NCBI GenBank assembly: GCA_028283765.1
Contig: JAPWJY010000002.1
Location: 124,001-188,000, forward strand
DNA: 64,000 bases
Reading direction: 5' to 3'
From: Parvibaculaceae bacterium
GTDB lineage: Bacteria; Pseudomonadota; Alphaproteobacteria; Parvibaculales; Parvibaculaceae
Shown here: positions 45,780 to 56,603 of the stretch, piece after piece
Numbering within the stretch: the stretch's first letter is position 1
How the letters are laid out: each line of letters opens with the position of its first letter
Position numbers and translations under genes: made by a program
The notes under the pieces: model-generated
Databases searched by the model: none
What the model saw: the letters and a program-made list of their open reading frames with translations, nothing else
What the model was told of the DNA's origin: nothing

Positions 45780-48700
45780 TCAATCGAGGGTGCGCTTGAT
45801 CTCTTCGACCGTGAAGCACTCGATGGTGTCGCCCGCGCGCATGTCCTGATAGTTCTCGAAGGCCATGCCGCATTCCTGGCCGCTGTTGACCTCTTTGACT
45901 TCATCCTTGAAGCGCTTGAGGGTCGAGAGCTTGCCTTCGTGGATCACCACGCCATCGCGGATGAGGCGAACGCTCGCCCCCCGGCGCACGACGCCCTCGG
46001 TAACGCGGCAACCCGCGACCTTGCCGATCTTGGAAATGTGGAACACTTCGAGAATCTCGGCATTGCCGAGGAAGGTTTCGCGAAGCTCCGGCGTGAGCAG
46101 GCCGCTCATCGCCGCCTTCACATCGTCCACAAGATCATAGATGACCGAGTAATAGCGGATCTCGATCCCGGCCTGACGGGCCGCATCACGCGCCTGTGCA
46201 TTGGCTCGAACGTTGAAGCCGATGATCGGCGCGTTCGAGGCAATGGCCAGCGTGACGTCGGATTCGGTGATCGCGCCGACGCCGACATGAAGGAGACGGG
46301 CCGCCACTTCCGAGGTGCCGAGCTTTTCGAGCGACTGGCTGATGGCTTCCGCCGAACCCTGCACGTCCGCCTTGATGACGAGCGGCACGATCTTCTTTTC
46401 GACTTCCTGAAGCTGGGCCAGCATCTGGTCCAGCGAGGCGCGCATACCGGTGCCCGCCCGCTTGTCGCGCTCGACGCGCTGGCGGTAATCGGTGATTTCG
46501 CGAGCGCGGCTTTCGCTGTCGATGACAGAGATGACGTCGCCCGCTTCCGGCGCGCCGGAAAGACCCAGCACCTCGACGGGAACCGAAGGCCCCGCTTCCA
46601 GCACGGTCTCGCCCCGGTCATTGATGAGCGCGCGGACGCGCCCCCATGCCGTACCGGCGACGATGACATCGCCGACCTTGAGCGTGCCGCGCTGGATCAG
46701 CACCGTGCCGACCGGACCGCGGCCGCGATCCAGCTTGGCTTCGATGATGACGCCTTCGGCAGCGCGGTTGGGATTGGCGCGCAGATCGAGGACTTCGGCC
46801 TGAAGCAGAATGAGTTCTTCAAGCTTCTCAAGGCCCATGCGGGTCTTGGCCGAGATTTCAACGGAAAGCACGTCGCCGCCGAAATCCTCAAGCACGACTT
46901 CATGCTGAAGCAGTTCGGACTTCACGCGCGTCGGGTCTGCACCCGGCTTGTCCATCTTGTTGATCGCCACGATGATCGGCACACCGGCCGCCTTGGCGTG
47001 CACGATCGCCTCGACGGTCTGGGGCATGACCCCATCGTCCGCCGCCACGACGAGCACGACAATATCCGTCGCCCGGGCGCCACGGGCGCGCATGGCGGTG
47101 AAGGCGGCGTGGCCCGGCGTATCGAGGAAGGTGATCTTGGCGCCCGAGGCCATGTTGACCTGATAGGCGCCGATATGCTGCGTGATGCCGCCCGCCTCGC
47201 CCGCAACCACATCGGTCTTGCGCAAGGCGTCAAGCAGCGAGGTCTTGCCGTGGTCGACGTGGCCCATCACGGTCACGACCGGCGCGCGGGGCACCTTGGT
47301 CTCGAGATCGTCGTCCTTGTCGATGAGGCCTTCCTCAACGTCGGACTCGGCCACGCGCTTGACCTCATGGCCGAGTTCCTCGGCGACGAGCTGGGCGGTG
47401 TCGCTGTCGATCACATCGGTGATCTTGAGCATGAGGCCCTGACGCATCAGCAGCTTGATCACATCGACCGCGCGCTCGGCCATGCGGTTGGCCAGTTCCT
47501 GAATGGTGATGGTCTCAGGAATGATGACTTCGCGGACAACCTTCTGCGGGGCTTCCTGAACGCCATGGCTGCGCTTGCGGTCGCGTTCGGTGCGGCGGCG
47601 CATCGAGGCAAGGCTGCGCTGGCGCTCATCGGTCTCGAACGCCTTGGTGACGGTGAGCTTGCCCCGGCGGCGCGGTTCCGCCGTGCGGGCGGGAGCAGGC
47701 CGGGCGGGAACGCCGCGACGGCGGTCATCGTCCTCGTCGGCCGCCGTGCGCGCCTTGAGCGGTGCGCCGGTAATGGGCTTGCGCGCCTCGCTGTCCGGGT
47801 TGATGACGGCTGCGGGAGCAGGGGCGTTGCGATTGGCGGCGAATCCGCCACCGGCAGGGCGCGGGCCAGAGGCCGGGCGGGCGCCAACGGGACGCGACGG
47901 CGCTCCGGCGCGTCCGGATGGACGCTCCTCGGGACCTTCGCCAGCTTCCAGACGGCGCTTGGCGGTGGCGGCGGCACGCGCACGCGCAGCCTCTTCCGCT
48001 TCACGGCGGCTGGCTTCTTCCGCTTCGCGAATGGCGGCTTCTTCACGCTCCTTGGCGCGGCGGACGTCTTCTTCTGCGCGGCGCTTGGCTTCCTCAATGG
48101 CGCGGGCGCGCTCCTCGACTTCACGGATGCGGGAATCGGCCAGCGCCGAGGCGCGGGCGTTCTTTTCCTCTTCCGTCAGCGTGCGCAGCACGACGCCGGA
48201 GCGGGGGCGGCCGGTATCGCCGGGACGGCCCTGCTGGGGACGCTGGTCGCGGCGGCCGGAAGCCGCGGCACTGGCGCCGGGGCGGTTGCCACCCGCGGGC
48301 TGGCCGCCACGCGGCGGCGCGTTGCGGATCGGATCCGCCGTGCGCACCGGACCGGGGCCGGCGGGACGCTTGACTTCAACCCTGGGCGCTTCCGCACGGG
48401 GAGCGGCAACCGGCGCTTCAGGCGCAGGCGCCGCAGCCTTGACGGGCTCAGGCGCGGGGACGGGCTCGGCCACAGGCTCAGGCCTGACTTCAACTTCAGG
48501 AGCCGGTTCCGGCGCCTTGACCTCGACCGGTGCCTGAACCGCCTCGGGGGCAGGTGCTACAGGGGCCGCGACGGGCTTTGGAGCCTCCGCGACGGGCGCC
48601 TGGGGCTCTTCGACAGCAGGCGCACCTGCCGTCTGGGGGGTTTCGCCGGGCTTGAAAGTACGCTTGCGCTTCTTTTCAACGACAACAGACTTCGTACGGC

Positions 48701-48812
48701 CTGACGCAAGGCTCTGCCGCGCAGGTCCGGAGTCTACCGTCCGCTTCAGGCTCAGCGTTTTTCCACCGCCCGCCTTCAGCTTCTGTTCGCCCGATTCCGT
48801 AGTATCGTCCAT
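45780..48812 (-). CDS. infB: Translation initiation factor IF-2
   Basis: The 1010-aa GTPase brings initiator tRNA to the 30S subunit. A long, low-complexity Ala/Pro and charged N-terminal region (about 400 residues, including an Arg/Glu/Ala coiled coil) precedes the G domain with [20 protein letters not shown] and NKMDKPG. Domains II, III and IV follow, ending [21 protein letters not shown]. The ATG at 48812 has AAGGA upstream. It lies between ylxR and rbfA. Confidence 0.98.
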   Translation of the reverse strand: MDDTTESGEQKLKAGGGKTLSLKRTVDSGPARQSLASGRTKSVVVEKKRKRTFKPGETPQTAGAPAVEEPQAPVAEAPKPVAAPVAPAPEAVQAPVEVKAPEPAPEVEVRPEPVAEPVPAPEPVKAAAPAPEAPVAAPRAEAPRVEVKRPAGPGPVRTADPIRNAPPRGGQPAGGNRPGASAAASGRRDQRPQQGRPGDTGRPRSGVVLRTLTEEEKNARASALADSRIREVEERARAIEEAKRRAEEDVRRAKEREEAAIREAEEASRREAEEAARARAAATAKRRLEAGEGPEERPSGRAGAPSRPVGARPASGPRPAGGGFAANRNAPAPAAVINPDSEARKPITGAPLKARTAADEDDDRRRGVPARPAPARTAEPRRRGKLTVTKAFETDERQRSLASMRRRTERDRKRSHGVQEAPQKVVREVIIPETITIQELANRMAERAVDVIKLLMRQGLMLKITDVIDSDTAQLVAEELGHEVKRVAESDVEEGLIDKDDDLETKVPRAPVVTVMGHVDHGKTSLLDALRKTDVVAGEAGGITQHIGAYQVNMASGAKITFLDTPGHAAFTAMRARGARATDIVVLVVAADDGVMPQTVEAIVHAKAAGVPIIVAINKMDKPGADPTRVKSELLQHEVVLEDFGGDVLSVEISAKTRMGLEKLEELILLQAEVLDLRANPNRAAEGVIIEAKLDRGRGPVGTVLIQRGTLKVGDVIVAGTAWGRVRALINDRGETVLEAGPSVPVEVLGLSGAPEAGDVISVIDSESRAREITDYRQRVERDKRAGTGMRASLDQMLAQLQEVEKKIVPLVIKADVQGSAEAISQSLEKLGTSEVAARLLHVGVGAITESDVTLAIASNAPIIGFNVRANAQARDAARQAGIEIRYYSVIYDLVDDVKAAMSGLLTPELRETFLGNAEILEVFHISKIGKVAGCRVTEGVVRRGASVRLIRDGVVIHEGKLSTLKRFKDEVKEVNSGQECGMAFENYQDMRAGDTIECFTVEEIKRTLD

Positions 48813-48836
48813 GCTTATCCTTACCAAACCTTGGCA

Positions 48837-49487
48837 TCAGCAGCCGCGGCCTTCTTCATCCGGGCTGCTGGTTGTCGGACGTGTCCGTCCATAAACCTCA
48901 AGTCTGGCGAGATCCGCCAGAGCCTTCTCAACCATGCGCCCTTTAATCAGGGCAGCATGTATCACATGTGCACGCCCCAATGCCAAACCCATTTCACGGG
49001 CATAGAGGGGACGCAAAACGCTAACCTCGCCAATCAGGCCATATCCCTGCGCAGCCTTCAGTCTGGCCATCATCTTGCGATGACCATCCGGCGCGCCGTC
49101 CACGGCCTCCAGGAGCGCCGCCACGACGCCGCGCTCCAGCTTGTCCACGACCTTCTCGAACCCGCCGACGATTTCACCCGCCCTGCGGGCAAATCCCAGC
49201 GTATCGATGGCGCGGCGCGCCAGCAGCCGCTCCAGATCGTCCAGCAACGTATCGGCGACCCGGACGCTGCCCTTGGCCGCGCGGGCGAACAGACCCTTGC
49301 GCATCGCCTTCTCGACGAGATCGCGCTGGGCGCCGATCCAGAAGCCGCGGCCGGGCAGTTTGCCCGCCACATCCGGCACCACCGTCGCATCGGGGCCCAC
49401 CACGAAGCGGATCAACCCGCCCCGGGGAGCCGTTTCGCCACTGACGATGCAGCGGCGCTCCGGCTCATCGCGGTCGGAACGGGGCAT
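48837..49487 (-). CDS. YlxR (DUF448) RNA-binding protein with L7Ae-like domain
   Basis: This 216-aa protein has an N-terminal YlxR/DUF448 domain (RRCIVSGETAPRGGLIRFVVGPD ... LPGRGFWIGAQRDLVEKAMRKGLFARAAKG), followed by an L7Ae-like segment (IDTLGFARRAGEIVGGFEKVVDKLERG). Single-domain YlxR proteins have been linked to RNase P in Firmicutes; the fused form is common in alphaproteobacteria. Its ATG overlaps the nusA stop, and infB follows, the standard nusA-ylxR-infB order. Confidence 0.9.
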   Translation of the reverse strand: MPRSDRDEPERRCIVSGETAPRGGLIRFVVGPDATVVPDVAGKLPGRGFWIGAQRDLVEKAMRKGLFARAAKGSVRVADTLLDDLERLLARRAIDTLGFARRAGEIVGGFEKVVDKLERGVVAALLEAVDGAPDGHRKMMARLKAAQGYGLIGEVSVLRPLYAREMGLALGRAHVIHAALIKGRMVEKALADLARLEVYGRTRPTTSSPDEEGRGC

Positions 49488-51097
49488 CAGCCTTCGACTT
49501 CCTCGTCTTCTTCAATATCCTCGGCCACCGCATTCTGGGCGGCCAGTTCTTCCGCCGTGATCCAGCCGACCGCCACGCGGGCGTTCATGATCATGGCGTT
49601 GGCTTCCTCGGCGGAAATATCGAAGCCATGGAGGAAACCGGGCTGGCGCTTGCGCTCTCCATCCACATTTTCCGTCCAGCCGATCAGATCATCGGTGGCG
49701 CAACCCGCCAGATCCTCGATGCTCTTCACGCCATTCTCGCCGAAGGCGACCAGCATGGCCGGCGTAACGCCCTCTATCGTACCCAGTTCATCATCGACGC
49801 CAAGTTCAAGGCGCTTCGCGTCAAACTCGGCGTTCTGCTTCTCGATATGATCGAGCGCACGGGCCTGAAGCTCGCGGGCCGTGTCCTCGTCGAAGCCCTC
49901 GATCGCGGCGATCTCCTCGATGGGCACATAAGCCACTTCCTCGATGGAGGAGAAATCCTCGGTCGCGAGCAACTGGGCGATCACCTCGTCCACGTCGAGC
50001 GCTTCCTGGAAGAGCACGCTGCGGGACTGGAATTCGCCCTGACGGCGCTCGGATTCCTCGGCTTCGGTCAGGATGTCGATGTCCCAGCCCGTGAGCTGCG
50101 ACGCGAGCCGCACATTCTGGCCGCGACGTCCGATCGCCAGAGATAACTGGTCATCGGGCACTACAACTTCAATACGGCCGGCATCCTCATCCAGCACAAC
50201 TTTCACCACGTCGGCGGGCTGAAGTGCATGAACGATGAAGGTGGCCGCATCCTGCGACCACTGGATGATGTCGATCTTCTCGCCCTGCAACTCGTTGACC
50301 ACCGCCTGAACGCGGCTGCCGCGCATGCCGACGCAGGCGCCGACCGGATCGATGGAGCTGTCACGCGAAATCACCGCGATCTTGGCGCGGCTGCCCGGAT
50401 CGCGGGCGACCGCCTTGACCTCAATGATGTTGTCGTAGATTTCCGGCACTTCCTGCGCGAACAGCTTCGCCATGAACTGGGGATGGGTGCGCGACAGGAA
50501 AATCTGGGGTCCGCGCTGCTCGCGGCGCACGTCATAGACATAGGCGCGGATGCGGTCGCCGTTGCGGAAGGTTTCACGCGGGATCATTTCGTCGCGGCGG
50601 ACAATTGCCTCGCCACGGCCGAGATCGACGATCACATTGCCATATTCGACGCGCTTGACCACGCCATGGACGATTTCACCGATCTTGTCCCGGTACTCGT
50701 CATACTGGCGGTCGCGCTCGGCATCGCGCACCTTCTGCACGATCACCTGCTTGGCCGTCTGGGCGGCGATGCGGCCGAACTCGATCGGCGGCAGCTCGTC
50801 CTCGATCAGGTCGCCGACCTGGGCTGCCGGATTGCGGCGCTGCGCGGCCTTGAGCGGGATCTGGGTGGCGTCGCTCTCGACCACGTCCACGACCTCAAGC
50901 AGGCGCACCAGCCGAAGCTCGCCGGTCTTGGGATCGATCCGGGCACGGATGTCGTTTTCCGCACCGTAACGAGACCGCGCGGCCTTCTGAATCGCCTCGG
51001 CCATTGCGTCGAGCACGACCTCGCGATCGATCTGCTTTTCACGCGCGACCGCATCTGCGATCTGCAACAACTCAAGACGGTTGGCGCTTACTGCCAT
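49487..51097 (-). CDS. nusA: Transcription termination/antitermination factor NusA
   Basis: This 536-aa RNA polymerase-binding protein contains the N-terminal NTD ([24 protein letters not shown]), an S1 domain, two KH domains ([51 protein letters not shown]) and C-terminal helix-hairpin-helix repeats with an acidic tail. It follows rimP with a 48-bp gap and overlaps ylxR by three bases. Confidence 0.97.
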   Translation of the reverse strand: MAVSANRLELLQIADAVAREKQIDREVVLDAMAEAIQKAARSRYGAENDIRARIDPKTGELRLVRLLEVVDVVESDATQIPLKAAQRRNPAAQVGDLIEDELPPIEFGRIAAQTAKQVIVQKVRDAERDRQYDEYRDKIGEIVHGVVKRVEYGNVIVDLGRGEAIVRRDEMIPRETFRNGDRIRAYVYDVRREQRGPQIFLSRTHPQFMAKLFAQEVPEIYDNIIEVKAVARDPGSRAKIAVISRDSSIDPVGACVGMRGSRVQAVVNELQGEKIDIIQWSQDAATFIVHALQPADVVKVVLDEDAGRIEVVVPDDQLSLAIGRRGQNVRLASQLTGWDIDILTEAEESERRQGEFQSRSVLFQEALDVDEVIAQLLATEDFSSIEEVAYVPIEEIAAIEGFDEDTARELQARALDHIEKQNAEFDAKRLELGVDDELGTIEGVTPAMLVAFGENGVKSIEDLAGCATDDLIGWTENVDGERKRQPGFLHGFDISAEEANAMIMNARVAVGWITAEELAAQNAVAEDIEEDEEVEG

Positions 51098-51145
51098 GGT
51101 CTGTCTCCGACTTCATTTCCCTGGAAAGCATGAGAAGAAAGGGGC

Positions 51146-51643
51146 TCAATCCCCGTCCTTGCGTCTCAGGCTTTCGCGTACAAGTTCATCCGTCAGCACC
51201 AGTTTCGCATCGCCTATCAGGGCAAATGGCAAACCGATGATCTGGCGCTCACTCATGCCTTCAATATCTATCTCGATCAGGATCTCGCCATCCTGAAAAC
51301 CATGCAGCACGCCCCGGAACCGGCGGCGCCCGTCAATCGGCTCCAGCAGCTCGATCTTGCTGTCATATCCCGCCCACCGCTCGAAATCCTTGGGCCGGGT
51401 CAGAGGCCGGGCGATGCCGGGCGAGGATACTTCAAGCATATATTCGCCCGGTATCGGATCCTCGACATCAAGCATCGCCGACAGGTTGCGGGACAGTTCC
51501 TCGCAACCGTCGATCTCCATGGTGCCGTCGGGCCGTTCCGCCATGATCTGCAGCGTATGGCCGCTCTCAAGCCCGAACCTTATCCGCACGATCTCGAATC
51601 CGAGACTCTCCGCCGTCGGACTTATCAGCTCAAGAACCTTCAT
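51146..51643 (-). CDS. rimP: Ribosome maturation factor RimP
   Basis: This factor helps assemble the 30S subunit. The core includes LISPTAESLGFEIVRIRF, LQIMAERPDGTMEIDGCEELSRNLSAMLDVEDPIPGEYMLEVSSPGIARPL and RRFRGVLHGFQDGEILIE. The start is uncertain: ATG at 51643 (165 aa) has GGGA upstream, while an ATG at 51754 (202 aa) has no ribosome binding site but gives an N-terminal extension like those of some alphaproteobacterial homologues. It is the first gene of the rimP-nusA-ylxR-infB group, downstream of a strong terminator. Confidence 0.92.
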   Translation of the reverse strand: MKVLELISPTAESLGFEIVRIRFGLESGHTLQIMAERPDGTMEIDGCEELSRNLSAMLDVEDPIPGEYMLEVSSPGIARPLTRPKDFERWAGYDSKIELLEPIDGRRRFRGVLHGFQDGEILIEIDIEGMSERQIIGLPFALIGDAKLVLTDELVRESLRRKDGD

Positions 51644-51778
51644 CGCCGTTCCCGGCGTCGCGATGAGATGAATATCGCTGTTCGCGGGATGTGCGGAATC
51701 GAGCCCCTCAGGAATGGCACTCTTCTGACCGGTCAACAGATCCTCGGCACGCATTCGGGCAAAAGCCCGTTTAAAAAA

Positions 51779-51815
51779 CAAAAAAAGCGGGGCCCCTGTC
51801 AGGGGACAACCCACT
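51779..51815 (-). terminator. Intrinsic terminator between trmB and rimP
   Basis: On the minus strand AGTGGG pairs with CCCGCT around an inner CCCC/GGGG hairpin, followed by seven Ts, a G and six Ts. This strong terminator ends the metK-trmB transcript. A further hairpin CGGGC/GCCCG (51756-51769) lies just past it, at the start of the rimP leader. Confidence 0.8.
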
Positions 51816-51917
51816 TACTTTTAAACCGTCGCTCATCAAGGAGCGCCGCTATGTAAGAAGTTCGTCTGAAGACTTGCGGACTATAGCCATTTCAGCGCCA
51901 AGCGCAAGAGCCCGGGG

Positions 51918-52682
51918 TCAGACCCGTCCGGAGCCTGCCTGGGCGTCCTTTCTGTAAAAATCAAGATAATGGCCCCGCCGGCCCTCCCGGAGCGCCTTTT
52001 CCTCATAACGGGTGCGATGCCAGTCGGCAGGCGGCTGGAGCCAGTCCTCGGGGGTTCCAGAAGGCCCTGAAAAGCCGCCATGGCGCGCGGCATGATCCAG
52101 CGTCCAGGCCACATAATCGTCAATGTCGCTGACGAAGCGGAACTGGCCGCCGGGCTTCAGGACCCGGGCGACCAGATCGAGATTGCCCTGCGAAATGAAG
52201 CGCCGCTTGTTGTGTCGCTGCTTGGGCCAGGGATCGGGGTAAAGAATGAACAAACGATCGATGGAAGCCGGTGCCAGCCGCTCCAGCAACAGGGCCGCGT
52301 CCGTCGGGCAAACCCGGACATTGCCGAGCGCGCGCTCGTCGATCAGGGCCAGCAGCTTGGCCATGCCGTTGATGAAAGGCTCGCAGCCGATGAAACCGAC
52401 ATCGGGGTTGCTTCCGGCCTGAAAGGCCAGATGCTCGCCGCCGCCGAAGCCGACCTCGAACCAGACCTGCCGGGGCGGGGCCGCAAAGAACGTCCGGGGG
52501 TCCAGAGGCGTCCCGTCGGGCATCCATTGCCCCGGAACGTCGATCCGCACCTTCGGCAGGAGCGTCTCCATCAGGCCCGCGTGCCGGGTGCGCAGGCGCT
52601 TGCCCTTGGAGCGCCCATAAAGCATCCGGCGGCGAGGGGTCTCGCCGCCGGATGGCAGATCATCGTCTGGTTCGTCAACCAT
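51918..52682 (-). CDS. trmB: tRNA (guanine-N7)-methyltransferase
   Basis: This 254-aa SAM-dependent enzyme makes 7-methylguanosine 46 in tRNA. It has the SAM site WFEVGFGGGEHLAFQAG, IGCEPFINGMAKLLALI and the TrmB signature ILYPDPWPKQRHNKRRFI, with FRFVSDIDDYVAW later. It starts six bases after the metK stop and is co-transcribed with it, which keeps SAM synthesis and a SAM-using enzyme together. A terminator follows. Confidence 0.96.
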   Translation of the reverse strand: MVDEPDDDLPSGGETPRRRMLYGRSKGKRLRTRHAGLMETLLPKVRIDVPGQWMPDGTPLDPRTFFAAPPRQVWFEVGFGGGEHLAFQAGSNPDVGFIGCEPFINGMAKLLALIDERALGNVRVCPTDAALLLERLAPASIDRLFILYPDPWPKQRHNKRRFISQGNLDLVARVLKPGGQFRFVSDIDDYVAWTLDHAARHGGFSGPSGTPEDWLQPPADWHRTRYEEKALREGRRGHYLDFYRKDAQAGSGRV

Positions 52683-52688
52683 AGGCCG

Positions 52689-53858
52689 TCAGCGGATCGC
52701 GGCCTTGAGCTTGTCGGCGAGGTCGCGGGCTTCCCACGAGAAGCCGCCGTCCGCTTCCGGCGCCCGGCCGAAATGGCCGTAGGAAGAGGTGCGCGCATAG
52801 ATCGGCTTGTTGAGGCCCAGATGCTCGCGGATGCCACGGGGAGAAAGATCCATCACCTGCGGGATGGCGGCCTCGATCGCTGCCTCATCCACCTTGCCGG
52901 TGCCATGCAGATCGACATAGATCGACAGCGGCTTCGACACGCCGATGGCGTAGGCAAGCTGGATCGTGCAGCGGTCGGAAAGGCCCGCCGCCACGATGTT
53001 CTTGGCGAGGTAACGCGCCGCATAGGCGGCCGAGCGGTCAACCTTGGTCGGATCCTTGCCGGAGAACGCGCCACCGCCATGAGGGGCCGCGCCGCCGTAG
53101 GTGTCCACGATGATCTTGCGGCCGGTCAGGCCCGCGTCGCCATCGGGTCCGCCGATGACGAAAAGGCCGGTCGGGTTTGTGTAGAAGTGCTCATCCTCGC
53201 ACATCCAGCCTTCCGGCAGCACCTGAAGCGCATAGCCGCGCACGAGTTCGCGCAGATCGGCCTGCGACACATCCTCATGATGCTGGGTCGACACCACCAC
53301 GGAGGTCGCGCCGACGGGCTTGCCGTTCACATATTTCAGCGTCACCTGGCTCTTGGCGTCGGGACCGAATTCCGGGCGCTTGCCGGACTTGCGGTCTTCC
53401 GCCATCAGCTTGAGCAGGCGATGGGAATAATAAAGCGGCGCCGGCATCAGCTCTTCGGTTTCCGTGCAGGCGTAGCCGAACATGATGCCCTGGTCGCCCG
53501 CGCCCTCATCCTTGTTGCCGCTCGCGTCCACGCCCTGCGCGATATGCGCGGACTGGGCGTGCAGCAGCACGTCGACCTGGGCGGTCTTCCAGTGGAAGCC
53601 TTCCTGCTCATAGCCGATGTCGCGGATCGCCTGACGGGCGGTCTCCTCGACGACGGCAGGCGTGATGGAGGCAGGCCCACGGACTTCGCCCGCGATCACG
53701 ACCCGGTTGGTCGTCGCCAACGTTTCACATGCCACACGGGAATAAGGGTCGGCGGTCAGGAACAGATCAAGAACCGAATCCGAAATCCGGTCGCAAACCT
53801 TGTCGGGATGGCCTTCGGAAACGGATTCACTCGTAAACAGATAGTCGGATCGCGCCAC
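52689..53858 (-). CDS. metK: S-adenosylmethionine synthetase
   Basis: This 389-aa enzyme makes S-adenosylmethionine from methionine and ATP. Signatures include [32 protein letters not shown] and [19 protein letters not shown]. The start is GTG (53858-53856) with AGGGGGA upstream. The leader on the minus strand contains a perfect 8-bp inverted repeat near the ribosome binding site. I looked for a SAM riboswitch and did not recognise one. Confidence 0.97.
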   Translation of the reverse strand: MARSDYLFTSESVSEGHPDKVCDRISDSVLDLFLTADPYSRVACETLATTNRVVIAGEVRGPASITPAVVEETARQAIRDIGYEQEGFHWKTAQVDVLLHAQSAHIAQGVDASGNKDEGAGDQGIMFGYACTETEELMPAPLYYSHRLLKLMAEDRKSGKRPEFGPDAKSQVTLKYVNGKPVGATSVVVSTQHHEDVSQADLRELVRGYALQVLPEGWMCEDEHFYTNPTGLFVIGGPDGDAGLTGRKIIVDTYGGAAPHGGGAFSGKDPTKVDRSAAYAARYLAKNIVAAGLSDRCTIQLAYAIGVSKPLSIYVDLHGTGKVDEAAIEAAIPQVMDLSPRGIREHLGLNKPIYARTSSYGHFGRAPEADGGFSWEARDLADKLKAAIR

Positions 53859-53873
53859 GACGTCCCCCTGAGA

Positions 53874-53914
53874 AAGATGGCAGGCAGATAGAGACCATAA
53901 ACAGCCGCCATCTT
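53874..53914 (-). promoter_or_regulatory. Hairpin in the metK leader
   Basis: AAGATGGC and GCCATCTT pair perfectly across 25 bases, directly upstream of the metK ribosome binding site (AGGGGGA). It might modulate translation. It does not match known SAM riboswitch cores that I can recognise. Confidence 0.3.
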
Positions 53915-54001
53915 CTGGCAGGGAAGACCGCAGGGGTCAAGCCGCGATCCCCGCGTCTTTTGCAGGAACCGGCCGGACATTCCCCGCAATATTGGGCACA
54001 A

Positions 54002-55609
54002 TCAGACAGCGGCATCCCGCTTCGCCGGGCCCGGATACCGCGACGCGAAAGGTGCGACGGCAGCGGCGGCGAGCAGCATCAGAAAATAGATGAGATCGCC
54101 AAACCGGGCGTAGGGCGTCATCGCCAGCGCCTTGGGCAGGCGTCCGTCGATGACCCCCGTGCGATCGAGCCCGCGCGAGTCGAGAACCCGGCCATAGCCA
54201 TCGACAATGGCCGAAACGCCTGTGTTCGCGGCCCGGATGACCGGCAATCCTTCCTCCACGGCCCTGAGCCGGACCTGCGCGAGATGCTGATAGGGGCCCG
54301 CTGAATGGCCGAACCAGGCGTCATTGGTGACATTCACCATCCATTGCGGCCTGTCCGCCGCATCCGTGACCGCGCCGGGAAAGATGATTTCATAGCAGAT
54401 CAGCGGGCTCACCGGCGGAACGCCCCCGATATGGAGCGTCTTCGGCCCCGGCCCCTCGTCGAAGCTGCCCTGAAGCTCGGACAGCTTGTGCAGGCCGATA
54501 CGCGACAACAGGTGCCGGACCGGCAGATATTCCCCGAACGGCACCAGATGAAACTTGTCGTAGACCGCGAGAATGGAGGGCTCGCCGCCCTCATGCCCGA
54601 TCACATAGATGCTGTTGTAATAATGCTCAAAAAGCCCGTCGGACTCCGACAGCTTGCCGTCGGCGCGGATGCCGCCCGTGACCAGCAGGGCGCCGGGAGG
54701 CAGCATGTCGCCCAGAATATCCAGCAGGCGGGGCTCGCGCGCCAATAGATAGGGCAGCGCCGATTCCGGCCAGACGAGGATGGTCTGCGCCGTCAGGCCG
54801 CCCGGCGCATCGTCGCCCGGCGCGCGCGAAAGCGAGAGATATTTCCGCAATATCCGGGTTCGGGCCTCCGGATCCCATTTCGCCGTCTGGGGAATATCGG
54901 GCTGAACGATCCTGATTCTGAGATCGGGCACGGTTTCACTGGTCGCCCCCGACAGACGCCAGACTCCACCCGCGAAAAGAAGGACGACCACGCCGGTCGC
55001 GATCAGCGGCGCGCGCGCGCCTTTGAGGGCGAAAGCTCCCGCCACGAGCATGGCGACAAGCGAAAGGCCATAGGCCCCGGTGATGGCCGCCATCTGCATC
55101 AGGGCGGGCGACACCATGAAGGCGTGACCGATCAGGTTCCAGGGAAAGCCTGTGAGGATGTGCCCGCGCAGCCATTCCGCCAGGCACCAGCAGACCGCCA
55201 GCACTATCACACGGCCATAGCCGGGCGGCCAGTAAAGCCGCCCGAGACCAACGATCAAGGCGGGAATGAGCGCGAGTCCGGCAGGCAGCAGCGTGACCGC
55301 GAACGGCATCAGGAGCGCGAATTTTTCCGCATCGACCAGAAAGGCCTCGCCGATCCAGTAGAGGCCCGCGAAGAAAAAGCCGAAGGAAAAGAGCCAGACC
55401 GTGGCGAAGGCGCGCCGGAAGAGCGCGCGCCTGTCCGTCGCCTCGATGTTGTCGAGATGCCAGACGAGCACCGGAATGGTGACGACGAGCAGCGGCGCGA
55501 GTCCGACGGGCGGCATCGCCAGCGCACTGACAATCCCCGCCAGAACAGTGACGAGACGCCGCCGCCAGCCCGTGAGAGAGCCCAGCCTGTATACCGGTCC
55601 GGACCACAT
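54002..55609 (-). CDS. lnt: Apolipoprotein N-acyltransferase
   Basis: This 535-aa inner-membrane enzyme adds the third acyl chain to lipoproteins. Six or so N-terminal membrane helices precede a nitrilase-like domain with the catalytic Glu in WPESALPYLL (about residue 280), Lys in YDKFHLVPFGEYLP (about 353) and Cys in PLICYEIIFPG (about 405). A last membrane helix is at the C-terminus. The ATG overlaps the corC stop (ATGA), so the two are coupled. Confidence 0.96.
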   Translation of the reverse strand: MWSGPVYRLGSLTGWRRRLVTVLAGIVSALAMPPVGLAPLLVVTIPVLVWHLDNIEATDRRALFRRAFATVWLFSFGFFFAGLYWIGEAFLVDAEKFALLMPFAVTLLPAGLALIPALIVGLGRLYWPPGYGRVIVLAVCWCLAEWLRGHILTGFPWNLIGHAFMVSPALMQMAAITGAYGLSLVAMLVAGAFALKGARAPLIATGVVVLLFAGGVWRLSGATSETVPDLRIRIVQPDIPQTAKWDPEARTRILRKYLSLSRAPGDDAPGGLTAQTILVWPESALPYLLAREPRLLDILGDMLPPGALLVTGGIRADGKLSESDGLFEHYYNSIYVIGHEGGEPSILAVYDKFHLVPFGEYLPVRHLLSRIGLHKLSELQGSFDEGPGPKTLHIGGVPPVSPLICYEIIFPGAVTDAADRPQWMVNVTNDAWFGHSAGPYQHLAQVRLRAVEEGLPVIRAANTGVSAIVDGYGRVLDSRGLDRTGVIDGRLPKALAMTPYARFGDLIYFLMLLAAAAVAPFASRYPGPAKRDAAV

Positions 55610-56589
55610 CAGGATCTGGCTTCAGCCGTCGTGGACAAGGCGCTTTCCTCCGTTTCGGCAGCAGCGGAAGGGTCAGGCGCATGGTGGATGCGCAGATGCT
55701 TGATCCGGCGCGGATCGGCATCCTTCACCTCGAATTCGAGACCGAGGGGATGGCGCACCAGTTCGCCCCTCACCGGCACACGGCCCACAAGGGAGAACAC
55801 GAGCCCGCCCAGCGTATCGACGTCATCCTCGGTTTCCTCATCGATCAGTTTCACGCCGGTCATCTTTTCCAGATCCTCGATGGTCGCGCGGGCATCCGCC
55901 TCGATGGTGCCGTCCTCGCGGCGTACCAGCATGGGCGCCTCGTCCTCGTCATGCTCATCCTCGATCTCGCCGACGATTTCCTCGACCAGATCCTCGATGG
56001 AGACAAGCCCGTCGGTGCCGCCATATTCGTCGATGACGAGCGCCAGATGCATCCGCGTCGCCTGCATCTTCACCAGCAGATCGAGCGCGGGCATGGAGGG
56101 CGGCACGAACAGGACATCGCGCCGGATGCTGGAAAGTGAAAATTCTTCCGCCGTAATACCCCGGCTTTCAGGGTCCGCATTGGGCGCAAGAAAAGTGACG
56201 ATATCCTTGATGTGGATCATGCCGACCGGATCGTCCAGCGTCTCGCGATAGACCGGCATCCGCGAATGGCTTGAATCGGCATAGGCGTCCAGCACTTCCT
56301 GAAGGGTCGAGCGCTCCTCCACCGCCACCACGTCGGCACGCGGCACCATCACGTCATAGACCCGCAATTCCCCGAAGCTCAGGATATTGAGCAGCATGTG
56401 CCGCTCTTCAGGCCCCAGCTTGTCGCCGATGTCATTGTGCCCTTCAAGCACGTCTTCAAGGCTCTCGCGCAGCGAATCGCCGGCGTTGCGTCCCATGATG
56501 CCCCGCAGGGCCTGCGCGAGCCGCGAACCGATGCCGGTGCGGCGCTCGGCTCTGGAGTCGGAAGATCGGGGTTCTGATGTGTCGCTCAT
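55609..56589 (-). CDS. CorC/HlyC family CBS-domain protein
   Basis: The 326-aa soluble protein has two CBS domains (VYDVMVPRADVVAVEERSTLQEVLDAY near residue 80; later FVPPSMPALDLLVKMQATRMHLALVIDEYGGTDGLVSIEDLVEEIVGEI) and a C-terminal transporter-associated domain. Relatives bind adenine nucleotides and are linked to magnesium/cobalt resistance (CorC) or called hemolysin-like. It sits in the conserved lnt-corC-ybeY-phoH-miaB cluster. Confidence 0.93.
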   Translation of the reverse strand: MSDTSEPRSSDSRAERRTGIGSRLAQALRGIMGRNAGDSLRESLEDVLEGHNDIGDKLGPEERHMLLNILSFGELRVYDVMVPRADVVAVEERSTLQEVLDAYADSSHSRMPVYRETLDDPVGMIHIKDIVTFLAPNADPESRGITAEEFSLSSIRRDVLFVPPSMPALDLLVKMQATRMHLALVIDEYGGTDGLVSIEDLVEEIVGEIEDEHDEDEAPMLVRREDGTIEADARATIEDLEKMTGVKLIDEETEDDVDTLGGLVFSLVGRVPVRGELVRHPLGLEFEVKDADPRRIKHLRIHHAPDPSAAAETEESALSTTAEARS

Positions 56590-56603
56590 GGCTGCAAGGG
56601 GGC

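Noticed and set aside
53859-54001. SAM riboswitch upstream of metK
   Set aside because: No SAM-I, SAM-II or SAH-type conserved core was recognised; only a simple hairpin is present.
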